Shown here piece by piece: positions 34,340 to 35,481 of a stretch of DNA of 35,481 nt. A program made the position numbers and the translations under genes. The stretch is from Promethearchaeota archaeon (GTDB lineage Archaea > Asgardarchaeota > Lokiarchaeia > Sigyniarchaeales > SOKP01), in assembly GCA_018238625.1 (NCBI GenBank), contig JABCSY010000037.1, positions 1 through 35,481 of the forward strand. Reading direction: 5' to 3'. The notes below the pieces were generated by a model, which saw only the letters and a program-made list of their open reading frames with translations, was not told the origin of the DNA and did not search any database. How positions within the stretch are numbered: the stretch's first letter is position 1; each line of letters begins with the position of its first letter.

Positions 34340-34969
34340 TTATACCTGTTTGTTTATTTCTCGCATAATAATAGATACAATCCCGTTGTTGATATCTACA
34401 ACATGATCCTTCATAGTGGATTCAAACGGCAATTGTAGCTCCTTTTCAAAATTTTGGAAATTACTTTCAGTCAATATTTTCAGATTTCTTCCATCCTCGC
34501 TTAAACTTAAAACAATATGGCCGTTTTCTATTCCTGGAAGTTCTATAACAATTTCAGCGTAATCATCATACACATTTATTTCGTAATACGGTTCTTTTTC
34601 CAAAATGTCTTCTCGTTCAAAATCCGGTTTTAATGAAAGTGTACCTACATCCATTGCTTGGTTTTTTTCCGGTTTTATTAACGTTTTAAATTGCGGGTAT
34701 GACGAAAGGTTCAATCTCTTAAAATATTCTTGAAGTTTTTTCTCGTCAAAATCGCCTTCGATTTTTATCTCTGGTTTTTCCATTCCAGATTCAAAATGAT
34801 ATGTGACCTTAAATCCTTCTACTTTTTTATTTTGGAGATTTAGGTTTGGATCAAAATTAGATTCAGGCAAAAATAAAAAATCCACGTTAAAAACTCCTTT
34901 ATCTATTTTAAGTAATTTTTTAATCCGTTCTAAAAAATCATAATAATCATCATCAAACTCGTCTGACAA
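34340..34969 (-). CDS. Hsp20/alpha-crystallin-domain-like protein
   Basis: The 209-residue protein begins at TTG. The N-terminal 120 residues are acidic and unusual ([20 protein letters not shown] ...). The last 85 hold an alpha-crystallin-like beta sandwich: [43 protein letters not shown] and IVSIIMRE. The 'ELPG' turn and the final strands are typical of Hsp20 proteins; the C-terminal I-x-I oligomerisation motif is absent. It begins a tight operon with cdc48 (4-base gap) and an ArsR-like regulator, so it may hand misfolded substrates to CDC48 or act as its adaptor. That link is inference from context. Confidence 0.82.
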   Translation of the reverse strand: MSDEFDDDYYDFLERIKKLLKIDKGVFNVDFLFLPESNFDPNLNLQNKKVEGFKVTYHFESGMEKPEIKIEGDFDEKKLQEYFKRLNLSSYPQFKTLIKPEKNQAMDVGTLSLKPDFEREDILEKEPYYEINVYDDYAEIVIELPGIENGHIVLSLSEDGRNLKILTESNFQNFEKELQLPFESTMKDHVVDINNGIVSIIMREINKQV

Positions 34970-34975
34970 AAATTT

Positions 34976-34982
34976 TCACCTC
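34976..34982 (-). promoter_or_regulatory. Shine-Dalgarno site fixing the TTG start of the Hsp20-like gene
   Basis: On the minus strand GAGGTGA lies 6 bases before the TTG at 34969. This strong match to the archaeal anti-Shine-Dalgarno sequence supports the non-ATG start. Confidence 0.65.
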
Positions 34983-35008
34983 AAAACAACACTTTCTTGT
35001 AAACCTTT

Positions 35009-35033
35009 AATTGACATAAGTCAATTTAGACTT
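35009..35033. promoter_or_regulatory. Overlapping palindromes in the leader of the hsp20-cdc48 operon
   Basis: AATTGAC (35009-35015) and GTCAATT (35020-35026) form a perfect 7-base inverted repeat around ATAA. It overlaps a second one, AAGTC/GACTT (35018-35022 with 35029-35033). They lie 40-64 bases before the TTG of the Hsp20-like gene. A TATA-like TTATTTAAGT on the minus strand (35061-35070) would place the start of transcription near 35035-35040, just before them. This is a plausible operator for the ArsR-like protein encoded by the same operon, or a leader hairpin. Confidence 0.5.
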
Positions 35034-35171
35034 AAAAATCTATTGATGATACTTAATAATACTTAAATAATAAAAAAATTAAAATTTCTACCGTTTTTGG
35101 ACTCGAACCATTACCCCAACTTAAACTATTTATTGGATCATTTTAATCTTTTAAATAAAAAGAAGGATTAT

Positions 35172-35481
35172 CTATTCTATTAGAGAAATCAATTGAGATT
35201 TGTAAATTTTTTTAAATATTAGACCAATTAGATCTTCAAACGACTCTACGACACCTATTCCATCTATTGCGATAGTTTTATTGATTTTAAAGCTCTTATA
35301 TTTAAAATAATTAATATTTTCTAAAAACTCATGAGTATCAAATGTATCCGGTAAATCCTGTTTGTTAAACGCGAGGATTTTGGGCATTTTAATGAAATGA
35401 TCTCCGAAATAATTACATAATTCGTTCCAAGACGTTAAATTTCTGTAATAAACTTTTTGCTCTGAGTCCGCTACAAAAATA
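35172..35481 (-). CDS. C-terminal part of a Ras-superfamily small GTPase (MglA/Arf-like), cut by the right edge
   Basis: The frame enters from the right edge at 35480 and gives about 102 residues. IFVADSEQKVYY is followed by SWNELCNYFGDHFIKMPKIL and the guanine-specificity motif NKQDLPDT (G4, NKxD). Later TIAIDGIGVVESFEDLIGLI corresponds to the region of G5, where SAK would normally sit. 'FVADS...NKQDLPDT' is characteristic of MglA-like and Arf-type GTPases, which Asgard archaea encode in large numbers. The P-loop and switch regions lie outside the window. The ATG at 35387 is internal and not the start. The stop is 202 bases before the Hsp20-like gene. Confidence 0.82.
   Translation of the reverse strand, partial: IFVADSEQKVYYRNLTSWNELCNYFGDHFIKMPKILAFNKQDLPDTFDTHEFLENINYFKYKSFKINKTIAIDGIGVVESFEDLIGLIFKKIYKSQLISLIE

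Noticed and set aside
1..35481. CRISPR arrays, intact insertion sequences, prophage genes
   Set aside because: No regularly spaced direct repeats, transposase or integrase motifs, or phage structural genes are seen.

Overview
The window is about 30% GC and densely coded, with genes on both strands. Its gene content points to an Asgard archaeon of the Lokiarchaeia (Promethearchaeota) type. The supporting genes are a CDC48-type double AAA+ ATPase, an archaemetzincin, an archaeal acetyl-CoA decarbonylase/synthase delta subunit (Wood-Ljungdahl pathway), a Ras-superfamily GTPase of the MglA/Arf-like sort, a probable roadblock-like protein, a Ser/Thr kinase fused to leucine-rich repeats, PAS and membrane histidine kinases with an HDMNN H-box, and a polyferredoxin. 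TATA-like promoters and several TTG/GTG starts fit an archaeon. The lineage is inferred from gene content; no rRNA gene is present.

Layout. 1-5.1 kb: the N-terminus of a protein running off the left edge, a protein ending in a HEPN-like RX4H motif, a tract of decayed coding sequence, an LRR receptor-like kinase, a thioredoxin-fold protein and a small membrane protein. 5.2-11.6 kb: a MrfA/Hrq1-type DNA helicase, two membrane proteins, a frameshifted remnant of an FGGY sugar kinase that is easily missed as intergenic sequence (9661-9987), and a membrane-anchored protein with a polyproline tract. 11.6-15.4 kb: a LysR regulator divergent from a dsrE-like/tusA sulfur-relay pair, a membrane protein, and cdhD. 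15.8-18.8 kb: small membrane proteins, an exported possible hydrolase, a roadblock-like protein, and a surface protein with a C-terminal sorting-like tail.

19.0-23.3 kb is the lysine (diaminopimelate) cluster: dapF-lysA on the plus strand converge on dapA-dapB on the minus strand. The gap between them holds two hairpins and a TATA-like sequence. 23.5-25.4 kb: an ADP-ribosylglycohydrolase overlapping a convergent archaemetzincin, then tRNA-Pro(UGG). 25.5-31.1 kb: a small hypothetical, a polyferredoxin and a membrane histidine kinase whose open frames extend well upstream of any ATG/GTG/TTG, a second PAS histidine kinase that is a tandem paralogue, and an HExxH protein. 31.2-35.0 kb: a tight minus-strand operon running Hsp20/alpha-crystallin-like protein -> CDC48 -> ArsR-like regulator, with overlapping palindromes in its leader. 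The right edge cuts a small GTPase gene.

I see no CRISPR array, no intact insertion sequence and no prophage. The observations most worth following are the polyferredoxin and kinase genes without a normal start codon, the FGGY pseudogene, the HEPN-like gene, the palindromic leader of the chaperone operon, the sulfur-relay operator region, and the structured gap between lysA and dapB.
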